A stretch of DNA of 64,000 nt from Lithospermum erythrorhizon (taxonomy: Eukaryota; Streptophyta; Magnoliopsida; Boraginales; Boraginaceae). This document shows, piece by piece, positions 13,350-28,559 of the stretch. The notes under the pieces were generated by a model. It was not told the origin of the DNA. It did no database searches and saw nothing but the letters and a program-made list of their open reading frames with translations. A program made the position numbers and the translations under genes. The DNA is taken from the NCBI GenBank assembly GCA_019722365.1, contig JADFUC010001705.1:62001-126000 (forward strand). Direction: 5' to 3'. Position 1 is the first letter of the stretch, and each line of letters starts with the position of its first letter.

Positions 13350-14680
13350 GAGGGCCGGTTTACCTGTCAGCCTCTATCGCTACCAAAGAGGACGAAACCA
13401 AGATCCGGGAAACCATTGACAATTCCGATGTGCGAGCCTCAACCTACTTATGCAGGACATCCTCCAGCTCCGCCACATCGTCATTGAGTGATTGCCAATT
13501 GTTGGAGTCAATCCAGGCCACCATGGTACAAATGGAACACGGTCACCATCTTTTGAGGTTGTCAGTGGAGAATATGTGGGGAGTGATCGCATTTTGAACA
13601 ATTTAGTTGATGTTACGAATATGTCAACATCCAAATCATAAAATACATAAGCATAACACAAACACAATCATTCTTGATTTCCATTCTCTTGCTAGAAATA
13701 GGGCAACAATTAAACCATTTGCTTTCCACACTTCATCCATTTCGTCCTCAAGGTACTCATAAATCTCCCACTTAGCATACAATTTATTATTCCACATGAA
13801 CAATCTTTGTACAACTAATGCTTTTGAAACTATCTTCGACAAGGTATTCTCCCTCCATATTACATAGTCTTGTACGGAAATTCTCTTAAGGGAGACCAAA
13901 ATATGGGAGATTAACATGTTATATTGAGAAGGTGGCTTCCTTCTTTGATAATTCATATGTTCAACCATCAAATGAGGGAGATTAATAGGGACCTTATTCA
14001 AGATTGTCCAAGTAACAAAAACATGTTAATTAATAAGTTCCACGGATTGATTGTTAGTAGACAAGAGGACACATGAAACGATTTTCCGCACTAACTTTTA
14101 TAAACGTGTCATATTACTGTTAGAAACTAATTTTTTGTTGGAAATAAAATCGTTGTCTAGATATTGTAAACAATCGTCTAATTTGACAGATCAATTCTCC
14201 AACCACCCTCTCTCTGGATAATCACGTACTCCTTTGGCACTCATACCAAAAGCCTCAACTAAATCTCTACCATGAATTTCTCCAAGAGTATCACCAAATT
14301 ATGTAATTACATCCATCCTTACTTAATCTACAAGATTGATAAAATTCTTTAAGTAATTCCTAATACTAATTATTATGAAACTGAACTACAAAATTAAGAT
14401 TCATAGCATCCAAGAGTTCAATGAAAGGTGTGCCCGTCTTTGCTAGTGTCTCGACGTCAAAGTACATACCCGATTTGACCGTTAAGGTTTTGGGTTGACT
14501 TGCTATAGTTTCATCAACCACATGCACTTCCTCCTCTTCGTAGGGGGAATCTTCTTCAACTTGTTCTGGTGGTGATTTGGATTTAGCCTTGCTAATTGAG
14601 AGCACGGACCGGGTACATCGTTATCTTCTTTTGCAACTTGTTTCCCTCTTGATTTTCTTGGAGCTATTTCAATTTATGAA
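13350..14680 (-). pseudogene. Decayed transposon ORF, plant-transposon or ATHILA-ORF1-like
   Basis: A broken minus-strand reading frame. It begins near 14680 with a basic stretch 'APRKSRGKQ', shifts frame near 14600 into an acidic stretch rich in E and D, and resumes at 14001 with 'INLPHLMVEHMNY' followed by alternating hydrophobic and charged blocks. It then runs into coiled-coil-like sequence to a stop near 13350. The 'NLPhLMxxHMxY' block resembles plant proteins annotated as putative plant transposon protein or ATHILA ORF-1, but that is from memory and uncertain. At least two frameshifts and internal stops make it non-functional. Confidence 0.4.
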
Positions 14681-15189
14681 GTATTAAAGATGTTTAAGAG
14701 GTGTTTTGATGAATAATTAAAGGTAAGATTGAGAGAAATTTGGAATTGATGTTTTGACATGAGTGATCACATGGAGATTCTCGACGGGAACCCTAATATC
14801 GCAAAAATAACGATGATACTAAGTAATTACCACGTATAACATACCTGCACTTCATGATTGTTAACAACAAAAGTACAAGGAGCATAGCTATTTTTGCTAT
14901 TAGAGGCACGATAGGCTGTATTTCTCCGATCAGTGATAAACGTGGCCACGCTACAGGCTGGCCGGGGCACCTGGGCCCTTGTTTAGAAATGTTCAAGAAA
15001 ATTTGATTTTCAGAATAAACATGGTACCGTATAAGCTAGACGTGGTACCATGTATAACTAAAATGAGTTTTTATTTTTGATTTTTTTCAAATGAAACAAG
15101 TTTTTTTTGTTGGAATATTTTTATTATTTCAGCCGCTCACGCTTATAACAAGGGTCCAAGAGCTTGCATAAGATTTTAACCTAAACATG

Positions 15190-16450
15190 CTTACATTGAT
15201 GTTTACAAATCATCAAAATCTAATTCATCATCCGAGTCTACTTCGTCTTCAACATCTTTGTCAACTTCCAATGAACACTCTTCAACTTCAAGACCTTCTT
15301 TGATATCGCTTAGGTCGTCGAACATGTCTCTTTGATTTGCATCCAAGTATGGGTCGTTGTCTTGAATTCAATGTTCGGCGGCAGTCCAATCCTTGATTGA
15401 AACACAAACTTCAATTGTCGCTTCATAGTCTTCAAAGTCTTGAGTATTAAGCCGACCACAGCCTAAATGTCGATTCACTTGCAATTGGAGACATAGGTAT
15501 AACTAATACCTCCCTTGTCATTTTAGATATATAAAACTGAAAAAATATTTGCTATCATTGTAAATGCTCATGTCAAAATCCATTTTCAAATATTGAGTTA
15601 TCTATTTACCTCTTCCGTTGAAGGAAGTTAAGTAACACGTTTGTTCCAATGCATTTCTAATGTAAGTGTGTTGACTCCTTATTTTAACTCCCGTGCGGAA
15701 AAAACTTGAAATACTAGTAGATATGGACAGCTCAGTGAGACTTAGTAGATCTTTAGCACTAAACTTGTTCTACATGATAATAAGTAAGCATCAATGTCAT
15801 CTTTATTTGTACTTCTTCCTATCATTATAATTTTTAAGTTGTTCATTATGTGATTCTAAAGTAACATAAAATAGATCAATAATTTTTTTAAATTTGTTAA
15901 GTTTAGTGCAAGGACAAAATTGCACCAATGGCATATGTATGAGGTATAAGATGAAAATACTTAAAAAGCTTCTCCTCGATATTCAGAATCATATCTTTGA
16001 CAACATCATCATTTCTATGTGTAATTGTGTACCCATATGCATGGTAAGATTAACTACATATTAGAGAGCTAGAAGTATATTAGGATTATATTGAGTAGAA
16101 AATTATTTAGTTTAGTCTTTAAATGATTCTAGAAACTTAAGCAATTCATAACAATATTTTTAATTTTTATATTTTAGTTGATCATAATATTTATCATTAG
16201 GAGCATACAAGGCATAAATTTAAGAAATTTATTCTTTATAAATAGATGCACGTACTGGAAGATCATAAATAGGATTCCATCTAGTTTCAACATTCAATAT
16301 TATTTTTTTATATTTTTCGTTCCATCTTCAACTATTCTTTTATATTCATGTTTTCTTTTATATACTTTTTAGTTCCTCCATACGACGATCATCTTCTAAA
16401 TTGACAAAATCATTTGAATTACAAGCTCTAGCAATTGATCGTTTAGGGGC
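15190..16450 (-). pseudogene. hAT-family transposase remnant
   Basis: The minus strand starts at 'MAPKRSIARACNSND' near 16450 and ends with an acidic tail 'DDELDFDDL' and stop near 15190. The clearest evidence is the hAT dimerisation motif: about 15460-15523 read on the minus strand gives 'MTREVLVIPMSPIASESTF', matching the family pattern of an L-A-hydrophobic-P block followed by ASES-x-F. It is followed by 'DYEATIEVCVSIKDW', as in the terminal helix of hAT proteins. The middle (about 15540-16350) is AT-rich with many stops and only traces such as 'LPVRASIYK'. The BED zinc finger is not recognisable. It is an old, dead copy. Confidence 0.65.
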
Positions 16451-17640
16451 CATTATAACATTTAAAATAACAAAACATAGCAAATAAGAAGTTATAGATA
16501 GAGAATACCGACTACAAAGCAAGGCAAGATTGTAAGATCGATCAAATTGAGTGCAATTGATTGAACCGACAAATTGAATTGCAATGCAATATTCCAATAT
16601 CAAGATCTCACAAATGAAACAAATGATTAAAAATAATTATGATTGCTTTGATTGGGATTAAGAATGCTTAGGAATTGTCAGAAAAGAAGGAAGTGCTTCC
16701 CCCTATTTATACATGCCCCTTAGAATTATCCTTAAAATTTTCTGCAGGGAACAAACGGTACCCTATTTACCTACACGGTGTACTGTTTATCCCCAAACTA
16801 GCCGTTGGGAAGTTCCAACGTTAAAAAATATAGTCGTTGGGAATAACATGTGACCTCGTATGATCACACGGGATATCGTTTATTCCCAAAGTAGCCGTTG
16901 TAATGGCCTACTTTCAAAAATATAGTTGTTGTTGATCACACGAGATATGTATAGTCAAATGAGGTATCCTTTATTACCAAAACGAAACTCTAACTTAATT
17001 TAGATGGTCTATAAATAAGGGTAATGATAACCATACAAAGATGGTCTAAACACAAGAATTTAGATTATCTTAATTTAGAGCAACTTACAACATCTTGTTT
17101 AATATGGCTCGAGAAGGAATTTCAGTCGAGTACTATGTCAGATGAACCAACTAGTGAAAGGATCGAACCACTCAAACTACGTCAAGATGCCTAATCTTCA
17201 CCTAATGTAAGTCATTATCGATGATGAACTTTTCACGTGAAAATCGAAAACGGCAGGCGATGGCTGTAACTTAAAAAGAGTTTACTTAACGGATGGGTAT
17301 CGCTAATTTGTGTAAGTCCACAAAGATAAACTACGCGCGATCTTCAGAACGCTCAAGTTTTACCATGAAAAGACCGGGAATGAATTGGATTTATCATATT
17401 TTTTCCTCTTGTATACTGACGTCATGAAAACCTATTTAACGCCCCACAATCTTGTAACGCTCAACTGCGTTTAGTTATAAATGGTACTCCGTTTAAACAT
17501 AACGTGGGCACATTTAAAACCTTTTTTGTTTTCAAAGTGATAAACCGGGGTAGCAAAGGTTTTATGGTACCTGTGAGGCCTGAGACACGCCTTGAATGGA
17601 ATAGGAGCGCAGTAAATGATTAGTGGACGTCGGAGCCCGG
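16451..17640. other. Intergenic sequence, probable hAT flank then unassigned DNA
   Basis: About 16740-16930 contains three copies of a 'gccgttggga' or 'gccgttgtaa'-type motif and repeated 'tttattcccaaa' segments, consistent with the 5' untranslated part of the hAT element. From about 17000 to 17640 I recognise no gene, repeat or RNA. Confidence 0.35.
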
Positions 17641-17649
17641 TTCGTTTAA

Positions 17650-17772
17650 CACGTGTATCTTCATGGGCTGGGGGCAGTTCAGATTAAAGCCATAAAGCAA
17701 CAAGACAATAACCTCTACATAATAAAATAAACATAAATTCTCCGACTCTCTTACTACAACCTTAAACCCTAA
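17650..17772 (+). promoter_or_regulatory. Putative promoter elements of the PRMT1 gene
   Basis: Three plant cis-motifs lie within 155 bases of the start codon: a G-box core CACGTG at 17650-17655, a site II-type element TGGGCT at 17664-17669, and a telo-box AAACCCTAA at 17764-17772, the last probably in the 5' leader. The site II plus telo-box pair is typical of housekeeping and growth-related plant genes. A clear TATA box was not identified. Function is inferred from motif and position only. Confidence 0.45.
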
Positions 17773-17801
17773 ATCGAAACCTTTTCCACATTCTCCTCAA
17801 A

Positions 17802-21297
<3,496 letters not shown>

Positions 21298-21646
21298 ATG
21301 GTCTTTCCTGGAACAAGTTGTGAACGTTTTTCTCTACTTTTTTGGTTTACCAAGTGCTGATGGAAACTGCTATTGAAATGTGAACCAGCATCCTGATTCA
21401 GTTGAAATGTTCTTGTTGTGCATTTTAAGTATTCTTTTTTAATTTATTTGTACTGAAATGTTAAGTGTAATGCTACATTTTTCTCTACCTATAAAAACTT
21501 AATTTCTTGCATTGACTTTTTTGGAAGAATTCAAAGGGAGCCATATTATCCATTGACATTTTTTTGTCATCTACATATGTTGCATTGACTTGATTCCGTT
21601 TAAATAGAAGTCTCCCAGCAACCCTATTGAAAGTAATACAGATATA

Positions 21647-21905
21647 TTCTTTGTGTCCCTTTTCAGTTGTATTTTTTAATTATTTATGCATAAATTAAGA
21701 AAAAATAAAAGAATCAAAAAAAATACATCAAACGTAAAATTTAATTAATCAAACTATATAATTTGGCTTAATGATAATTTTAATAATAAAAGTAGTTAAA
21801 AAAGTATATATTGAAAAATATAAAATATAATTTTTTAGTTAAACTACAAATATTTTGAAACAACAAATTAAGATTAGAAAGACAACTAAAAGGAAACGGA
21901 GGGAG
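21647..21905. mobile_element. Stowaway-type MITE downstream of PRMT1
   Basis: A 259-bp AT-rich element flanked by TA on both sides (21645-21646 and 21906-21907). The left end 'ttctttgtgtcccttttcag' and the complement of the right end 'ctccctccgtttccttttag' are imperfect terminal inverted repeats sharing the tgtcccttttcagttgt-like core. It has no coding capacity. TA duplication, size and termini fit the Tc1/mariner-derived Stowaway class. Confidence 0.75.
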
Positions 21906-23200
21906 TACTAGTTAATGATAATGGATTGGTTTTGACACTAAATGATCAAGAATTTTTTAATAACCATGATTAAGTTTTAAACTTAAAATCCTAATTCAAA
22001 CATGAAAGATATTATTCCCTTCATCCCTTAGTTTAATAACTATTTTTTCAATTAAAAATTCATTTCTTGGTTTTCTTTTTATTAAATTAACTAATTGGAA
22101 AATATGGAAGCAAATCATGTTTGTGAATAGTGCTTGGAATGTTTTTTAAACGTAAAAGTATATTAATTTTAGCTAAAGTGTTAGAAAAATATAATCTCTT
22201 GTAAAACCTAAAGTTTGATTTAACTATTATGTATTCACACGCTAAATTTTGATTTAGTTATTTTCACGTATTCACACGCCGACACATACCCATATGTGAG
22301 CCTGAACCCAAAAGCTCGATTCGATTCGCATTATTGTGCCTGAATAGTTTGACTGTGGCCTGTCTCGATAGTGCAAATACGAAACCTAACCTTGCAAATC
22401 CAAGGTTCGACGGACCGGACCGAACCGTGCGAAATAGTTCGGTCCGCTACATTTGATCCATTACCACTTAGATATGATGTAAACCTATGTTGAAAACCTC
22501 ATTAAAATACAAATTTATCATCATCTATCTCATTTTCTTCCTATTTCATCTACTCTCATCCATTCGATTCTGGCCACTCAGAAAAGCGTGTTCAAACGCT
22601 TACTCAAACGGTTCGATACGATTTAAAAAAGTTCGGCTCGATTTATGTATTCAAACGTATACTCAAACGTTAAATTCTAAGACTGACACTTTCAAACGTT
22701 GCTCGAACCTAAAGTCACACTTTCAAACGATACTCAAACCCAAGAAAAGCTCTCAGATAGCTCTCTATTGCTTACGCCCCCAATTTAACATATGGTGGGT
22801 TGTTTTGTGCACAAGAAAAACTCTCCACCATGTGGGACAGACAGTGGATAGGGGTTTTCAACAGGTGCGTGGAAACAGTTTTTGGCTTTCATTACCTAGT
22901 TTCTTGTCAACAAACTAATAGAAAAATGACCCTAGTCAGGCAGGACAACATATTTTGTCCTAAAAAGTAAAAATCTAAACAAGTTCACTATGGCTCCTTC
23001 ATAAATAACAAACATGATTTTCATTGGAAAATTGAAACAGGGTTCGGCCGGAATCCTATTTTTGTCCCAAAAAGTGAAAACTTAACAAGTTTCACTGTAA
23101 CTCATTCATAACTATAAAGAATGATACAAGAGGAAACTAGAGGGGATGAGATGTATTAGAAAGGAACATAAGCCATATTTCAATACATGGTGGATGATGT
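21906..23200. other. Intergenic AT-rich DNA between PRMT1 and the MSAP gene
   Basis: Contains a second degenerate MITE-like start near 22015 and a stretch at 22380-22740 with repeated 'caaacg' and 'ggaccggaccg' motifs. The 143-codon plus-strand ORF at 22487-22918 has no domain, codon pattern or homology that I recognise. The right end (about 22920-23200) should include the 3' UTR of the minus-strand gene. Confidence 0.4.
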
Positions 23201-26200
23201 CTAAAGCTCCGACTTGACCGACGAGTCCTTTTTCGTCAATGCTGCTTTCTTAGCTTTCCACCATTTCTGTAGCCGAAAAGAGGCTCTGTCCACGTTTGTT
23301 TTCACAGCTGCTCCAGCATCTAGGATTCCTTTAGTGATCGTCTGCTTCCAGTCGACATTCTTGGTTTCTTTTTGTCTGAAAGCATTCTTCTGTTGAAAGA
23401 TGGTTCATGCATTCATTAACTAAGCAGTCGATGTGATAACAGAAAAAGTATATATAAAATAGCGCAAATCTTTTTCTTATCGTTACCAATGAAGAAGGTA
23501 ATTGATCCTCATCATCCTCGCCTTCTTCATCTGCATCTTCATTGCCAAAATTTTGGTTCATCAAATCATCCCTTGAATACATTTGCATGTTAGGAGCTCC
23601 TGGCATACCCTAAAAAATAGATTTGCATACCAATTAATTCAGAATCACGCTGATAATTGTAGAAGCAAAAAGTACCTTCAACGATATTTATAGTATTTTA
23701 TCCCAATACCTCCATAGACTTCATTAGCCTTTCCATTTCAGCCTCTTTCTCTGACTTAGGAATGAAAGGTTCTCCGGGAACTCTATCCTGTAAAAGGAAA
23801 GGATAGATAAATTGTTAACCAATGCAATCATGATGAGTTAGCATATATAGCTTTCACAGGGAACCTTGGTCAGGCACTCAGACACGCAGTTAACTGCTAA
23901 ACGTCACTTTATTGAGCTACAGTTGAAGGCTAAATAATATATATGCTATGTATCAGATTAGTATGAGAAGCAATACAGCATGCATGAAATCCTAGATTAA
24001 AATACCGAAAACAAAACGATATTAAGAAGCCTCTCAAATTGTTGTTCCTCCTCCCGAGTGAATTCAAATGTGCACAGTACTCATGGAGTCATGCACTCAT
24101 GGTACAAGTTATGCAAGCATAAAGGTCTATTTTGATCTAATCTTCATGTGGCCAAAAACAAGTTTAAAGCATTCCATTTGGCGAAATTATGGCTTGTAGC
24201 AATATTTAGTCTTTCTGAATGGGGAAAATTAGAGTTGATACAGCAACAGATAAAAAGCCAAATTACCTTTGGAAGAGACACACATCTCACTGAAAATTTA
24301 GCTTTGAAACTGCTGAGGAAAATTTACCTTTGGAACTGGTGGCGGCTTTCTGGTGCATGATGCTGAGAGATCCTTGCAAAGATAACTTACCAGAGATTCA
24401 ACCTTGGGCTTGTTCTTATACAAGTATTCCGCCACATCGGTATCATAATATCCCATGACCTGGAATATAGAGACCATGAATATGAAAGAGATGTAAAGAT
24501 GAGCATAAATAATTCAAAAAAGGTCAACTCATCAAAGATAGGATTATACAACAAATGCTGAGCACGTAAACTACAACAATTGCAACGTCAAGCATGGATT
24601 CCTCCGATTTTTTTGCAAGCTCGGGCTACTAGTCAAAGACCCATGCTCGTTTATACAGCTACGGAAAAGAAGTGAGAACAACATTATTTCATCTTTACAT
24701 CTTCGAAATTGGTTAACGAACACCTATATGTTCTTTTGAAGAAAATCTCCCCAGATAAATTGTGGTCTCTTCACGAGAACTCCAACGTCAGACAAGAGTT
24801 ATGAACTATAGTAACTATTTTTTCTTTTTAAATACCCCCGCCCCTTTACATGGTGAGAATCGAACCCAAGACCTCTAAGTCTTTGGAAGCCTCCTAACTT
24901 ATTTAATGTTCACTGCATGGATAAGTTTACACTCTTAGAAGGAGGAACGGATGCAAGAATAAAATAAAAATTATTAGAGAGATGTTGAGTCAATGGTTTG
25001 CATTGTACGTTGTAAGTTCTATCCTTTAGGTCTTTTTCAGCTTCATGTTTCTCAAGTGGAACAATGAGGCATATTATATATCAACATAGAGATTCACATT
25101 CCTACTAAAACTACGTATTAAAAGTGATGGCTTATAAACCCCACTGGTAGAGCATTTCAAAAGCGAAAACAGTACCCAAAGTAGAACTAGTAAGTAATAG
25201 TAACAAAGTTTTGAAAGCCTAAGACCACAATCTGATAGGAACATTACCTCTTGACAAGCCCTCTCGACTGTTTTGCATTTTGAACCACATTGTCCTTCAG
25301 ACTCTTGTTCAACTAGCTCTATACAAGAGTCAAATAAAGTCCCAAAATCAAATAAAAAGAATGCCCACATCAAGAGATTGAGCTCTCACAAAAATAAATC
25401 CATAATGTCGGAAATTAGCTATTCAAAAGAAGATATATTGAAATAGTAAGGGGTAAATCTTAGCTCTAACCGATCTCCTTGCTCTACAATATCAATTTTT
25501 AGAATCCAATCAGCTTCCTGCTTCTTCAAATTACATATATTCTCTGACATTTCGATTATGTCATACTCCGATACCTGATTGAAGAAAACAGAACTTTACT
25601 ATCCATATCATGCGACTATTCGACCAAAGCACTCGAATGCAAATCATGAGTATGTATTCAAATGTCTCACACTCTCTACTCTATAAATCATCCAAACACT
25701 CATTCTTCACATACTACTACCATCCCAAAAAGATAGTCTAGTTCGATTTTTTATCGCTAAATTAACAACATTATGACCTTAATTGACACCACAGCTTTGA
25801 TTTGCATCAAAATCATCATGTTAATCATAAAGTATATTAAAAAGACTATCTTTTGGAAATATTTTTCACCAAACATTATACAACATATCGAGTTCAAAAT
25901 TTAAAAAGTTGATTACCAAAAATTCAAAACTAGACAATTTTAAAAATGTCATGTAAATCATAGAAAATGTCAATAATAATATCTTTTGATATATATTTCA
26001 CCAAATATCATACAACATATCGAGTTCAAAATTTTAAAAGTCGGGATCACCAAAATTCAAAACCAGACCAACTTTTAATCTGCAAATTCAATAAATTTGA
26101 GTGAATAGATACAACCCCAGATGATAAAGTTACCTTCTTGGGAGTACATTGAAAAACTACTCCATCCATTTCAATTGAACTCGAGGTTTTTATTCGACAA

Positions 26201-26808
26201 AAAGTCAACCGGAACTTATAATTCATTGTTTAACTTTGTAGTTATATCAAAAGATTATTTTTATAGATAATACAAATCAAACACCTGTGTTATCATCTTT
26301 CAAGTTAATAACAAAAATTTAAATAAGATTAATTTACGATCAAAATTGAGTACTTTTTATTGCTAAATCGAACTTTCCAGTTAAATTGAAATGGAGTTAG
26401 CTTCTATTGATAGTTACAATTACATTAATTCCCAACCCCCTTCCCTACAATGATATTCGAACATTTGACATCAACGATCAATGAATGCTAGCTAAACCAT
26501 TAGACCATTCGATTATCTCGAAATGGAGTTATTACAATACCACAAATTTAAACTACAAATTGAGGAAATAGGGGAGAAAAGAAAACAACCCCACATGATA
26601 AAGATACCTTCTTGGGAGAAATCTGGGCTTGTTTAGCTTGTACTTGTCTGTACAACTCTTTAGCCATAACCTCACAAACTTGGCATTTGATAAATGGTAT
26701 GTCTTCTTTTCTTGCAACCCCAACTGGTTTCTTTGAACAATGTGAAATTGTTAACCATGATGTAATAATTAACATAAAAACCAATGCTTTTTTATCAAAT
26801 TGTGCCAT
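23201..26808 (-). CDS. ER saposin-like protein, MSAP/TLR4-regulator (canopy-like) family
   Basis: Plant member of the TLR4 regulator/MIR-interacting MSAP family (DUF3456, canopy-related), probably an ER-lumen folding factor; the plant role is little known. Coding exons on the minus strand: 26808-26608, 25574-25471, about 25318-25248, 24459-24328, 23787-23710, 23609-23487, 23389-23201, giving about 300 aa. Residues 1-24 form a signal peptide (hydrophobic LVFMLIITSWL). The cysteine pattern KCQVC (C42, C45), NIC, QCGSKC, AC and LCKDLSASC fits a disulphide-rich saposin fold. Further on come a proline-rich KPPPVPKDRVPGEPF, an acidic DADEEGEDDED tract and a basic C-terminus ending in KSEL, an imperfect K/HDEL-like ER-retention signal. 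All junctions are canonical and in phase except exon 2 to exon 3. There, no GT-AG pair restores the expected GDRLELVEQ, and the frame-preserving join lies within a shared 8-bp repeat, TAGAGCTA. Confidence 0.88.
25722..26100. mobile_element. MITE-like repeat inside MSAP intron 1
   Basis: AT-rich segment starting 'ctaccatcccaaaaagatag', with internally repeated motifs such as 'caccaaacattatacaacat', 'cgagttcaaaattt' and 'ccaaaattcaaaac' at about 25870-25935 and 25990-26070. Related sequence lies at 51800-52150 in the CAF1 leader intron and, inverted, at 59700-59850. The precise ends are not resolved. Confidence 0.4.
26111..26144. repeat. Duplicate of the MSAP exon 1 / intron 1 junction
   Basis: This 34-bp segment matches 26585-26618 with two mismatches. 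The second copy contains the last 11 bases of coding exon 1 and the first 23 bases of intron 1. The duplicate lies in the intron, in the same orientation, 474 bp away. In it the donor site reads 'GTAACT' instead of 'GTATCT'. Confidence 0.85.
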
Positions 26809-27803
26809 TTTTTAGGTGATTAATGTTTTTTTTTTTTGGGTTTAGAGAGGTTTCAGAAGATGGGTTTGTTTGATTTTTTGAGTGAAGTATAATGTTGAGA
26901 ATTGTTGGTAATAAATTAAGAATTATATTACGTGTTGGGTTTATTCTGATTGGTTGATTTTAGGTCTTATGTGTCAAGTCCCATAGTTTCAACCAATAGG
27001 GTCAAGCCAGCTCAAACCTGCCTCTATTTATCTTTCTTCTCTATTATTCGGAGAATATTTTCAACCTACTTTTGTGCCTGCGGATGGTATAGTCAATATT
27101 TGATTAAAGGACAATTTCACTGTAATTAATTAATTGATACGATATTATATTATATTCAAATGATTATTTTTCGTTTCATATTAAACACACAAAAAAAAGT
27201 TTCATATTATATGTTGAAATTCGACAAAACTAAATAAGGTTAAGATTATCATTTAAACAGTATATTGTTCTGAATTTATAAAAATTGCTATATCATTACC
27301 CTTTTGCGCCTCCTTCTCAACTCTATAAAATTGTATCCATCTATTGAGTATACCCATTGGGTAGTTATATTGTAAGCTTTTTAAATGTTTGATGTCTGAT
27401 ATTATAAAGGCTGGAGAATTGCTCCGAAGGAGGCTCGTCAAGGATGTAGAGTATCTTTGCAGTCATATTCTAGTGTTGTTATTGCGGTGATGATCCTCTA
27501 ATACTTCATGGGTCTTGCATTGTGCCTTTTGTTTTATTGATTATGCAATATTGGTGATTACGTGCTTATCAGTGATATACAATCGATTAAAGTAGGGAGC
27601 TTGTAGAAGGCACACAAGTAAATGATGTTATCCGTTGTTATTGTAGCCAAATTTTGTTATAATCTAGCTAAGGATGAAAAGAAAATGTAAGCAAGTCCGA
27701 TCGATGGAATCTTGTTAATTGCCAATCTTGACTCGACTCAGGGAATTACATGTAGTTTAGGTTTAAGCGAAGTCGATCCTTGAGAAAGACTTGACAGGCT
27801 GAT

Positions 27804-27805
<2 letters not shown>
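26809..27805. other. MSAP promoter side and intergenic DNA
   Basis: Includes the 5' leader and promoter of the minus-strand MSAP gene. A T-rich run lies at 26827-26838. No TATA box or other element could be assigned with confidence. The rest is AT-rich with no recognisable gene. Confidence 0.4.

Positions 27806-27838
<33 letters not shown>
27806..27838. repeat. (TA)n microsatellite
   Basis: About 16 uninterrupted TA dinucleotides followed by a T run. Confidence 0.98.
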
Positions 27839-27841
<3 letters not shown>

Positions 27842-28559
27842 TGACTTAATTCGATTTGACAAAAAAGTAATATTAGACTTAAATTCGGTTGACCATTTAA
27901 CTTGAAGCTTCGACGTATTAACAAGTACATATTGTTAGTGCATAAGTGCACATCCCCTTTTTTTTATAATTACCACCATAATTACAAGGGAGACTATTAT
28001 AGTATCTATAGAAGAGTGTAAACCTTAAAAGGAAATGACTCATAAGTCTATTATAAAAGTCCCTTGAAGGAATTACAAGAAATGAACACATAGAATTGAA
28101 TAATTTCGATGTAAATCACTAAAAGTAGAAGTAGTTGATGACTTGAGATATAAATGCTTTAAATTAGATGTTTATAGGTAGGCATGCAAAAAATCATTTC
28201 AGCTTACGTTTGATTTGCAAACGAACAAGTAGTCTAGATATAACCTATGCTAAAATATGATCCAAAACCAAATAGATAGTATTGGTGGAGTCGTTTAATG
28301 CATGAATGATACTAAATATAATTGCTTCCATTATGTGTATTTGTAGTGAATGAACATAAATATGGGTGCTTGCTGAATTATTTGGAATGCAATTGATGTT
28401 TGTGGATAATTTGAAAGATGTATTTGTGTAGCATTGGATATGGATGCGAGTATTTGGTTTGTATTCTAGGGTAAAGTAAATAGTATAAATAGGTGTTTGT
28501 GGTAGATTGTGGTTTATGCTATCATTATATAATGAAATGAAAGTTGAGGTAGTAATTGT
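27839..28559. other. Intergenic AT-rich DNA, nothing recognised
   Basis: No ORF of note, no RNA gene and no clear repeat was seen on either strand. The right part may be the 3' tail of the adjoining LINE remnant. Confidence 0.4.

Larger units (their letters stand above)
11956..15445. repeat. Large inverted duplication of transposon sequence
   Basis: The plus strand from 11956 to about 13345 matches, in order and with indels, the complement of about 15445 down to 13740. Aligned landmarks are the acidic hAT tail, the 'gtaccacgtctagctta' segment (about 12340 and 15040), 'aattccaaatttctc' (12630 and about 14735), 'gacgattgtttacaatatct' (12949 and about 14155-14175), 'ggttgaacatatg' (13146 and about 13950-13965) and 'ggaataataaattgta' (13285 and about 13780-13795). 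The unpaired centre is about 13346-13739. The plus-oriented arm is shorter and more decayed. Confidence 0.75.

Noticed and set aside
13380..14001. Functional host gene on the minus strand
   Set aside because: Frameshifts and stops occur between conserved blocks, and an inverted second copy lies adjacent, so it is a transposon remnant.
22487..22918. 143-codon plus-strand ORF
   Set aside because: Longest ORF in the intergenic stretch, but it overlaps simple repeated 'caaacg' motifs, has no family resemblance and no gene signals.
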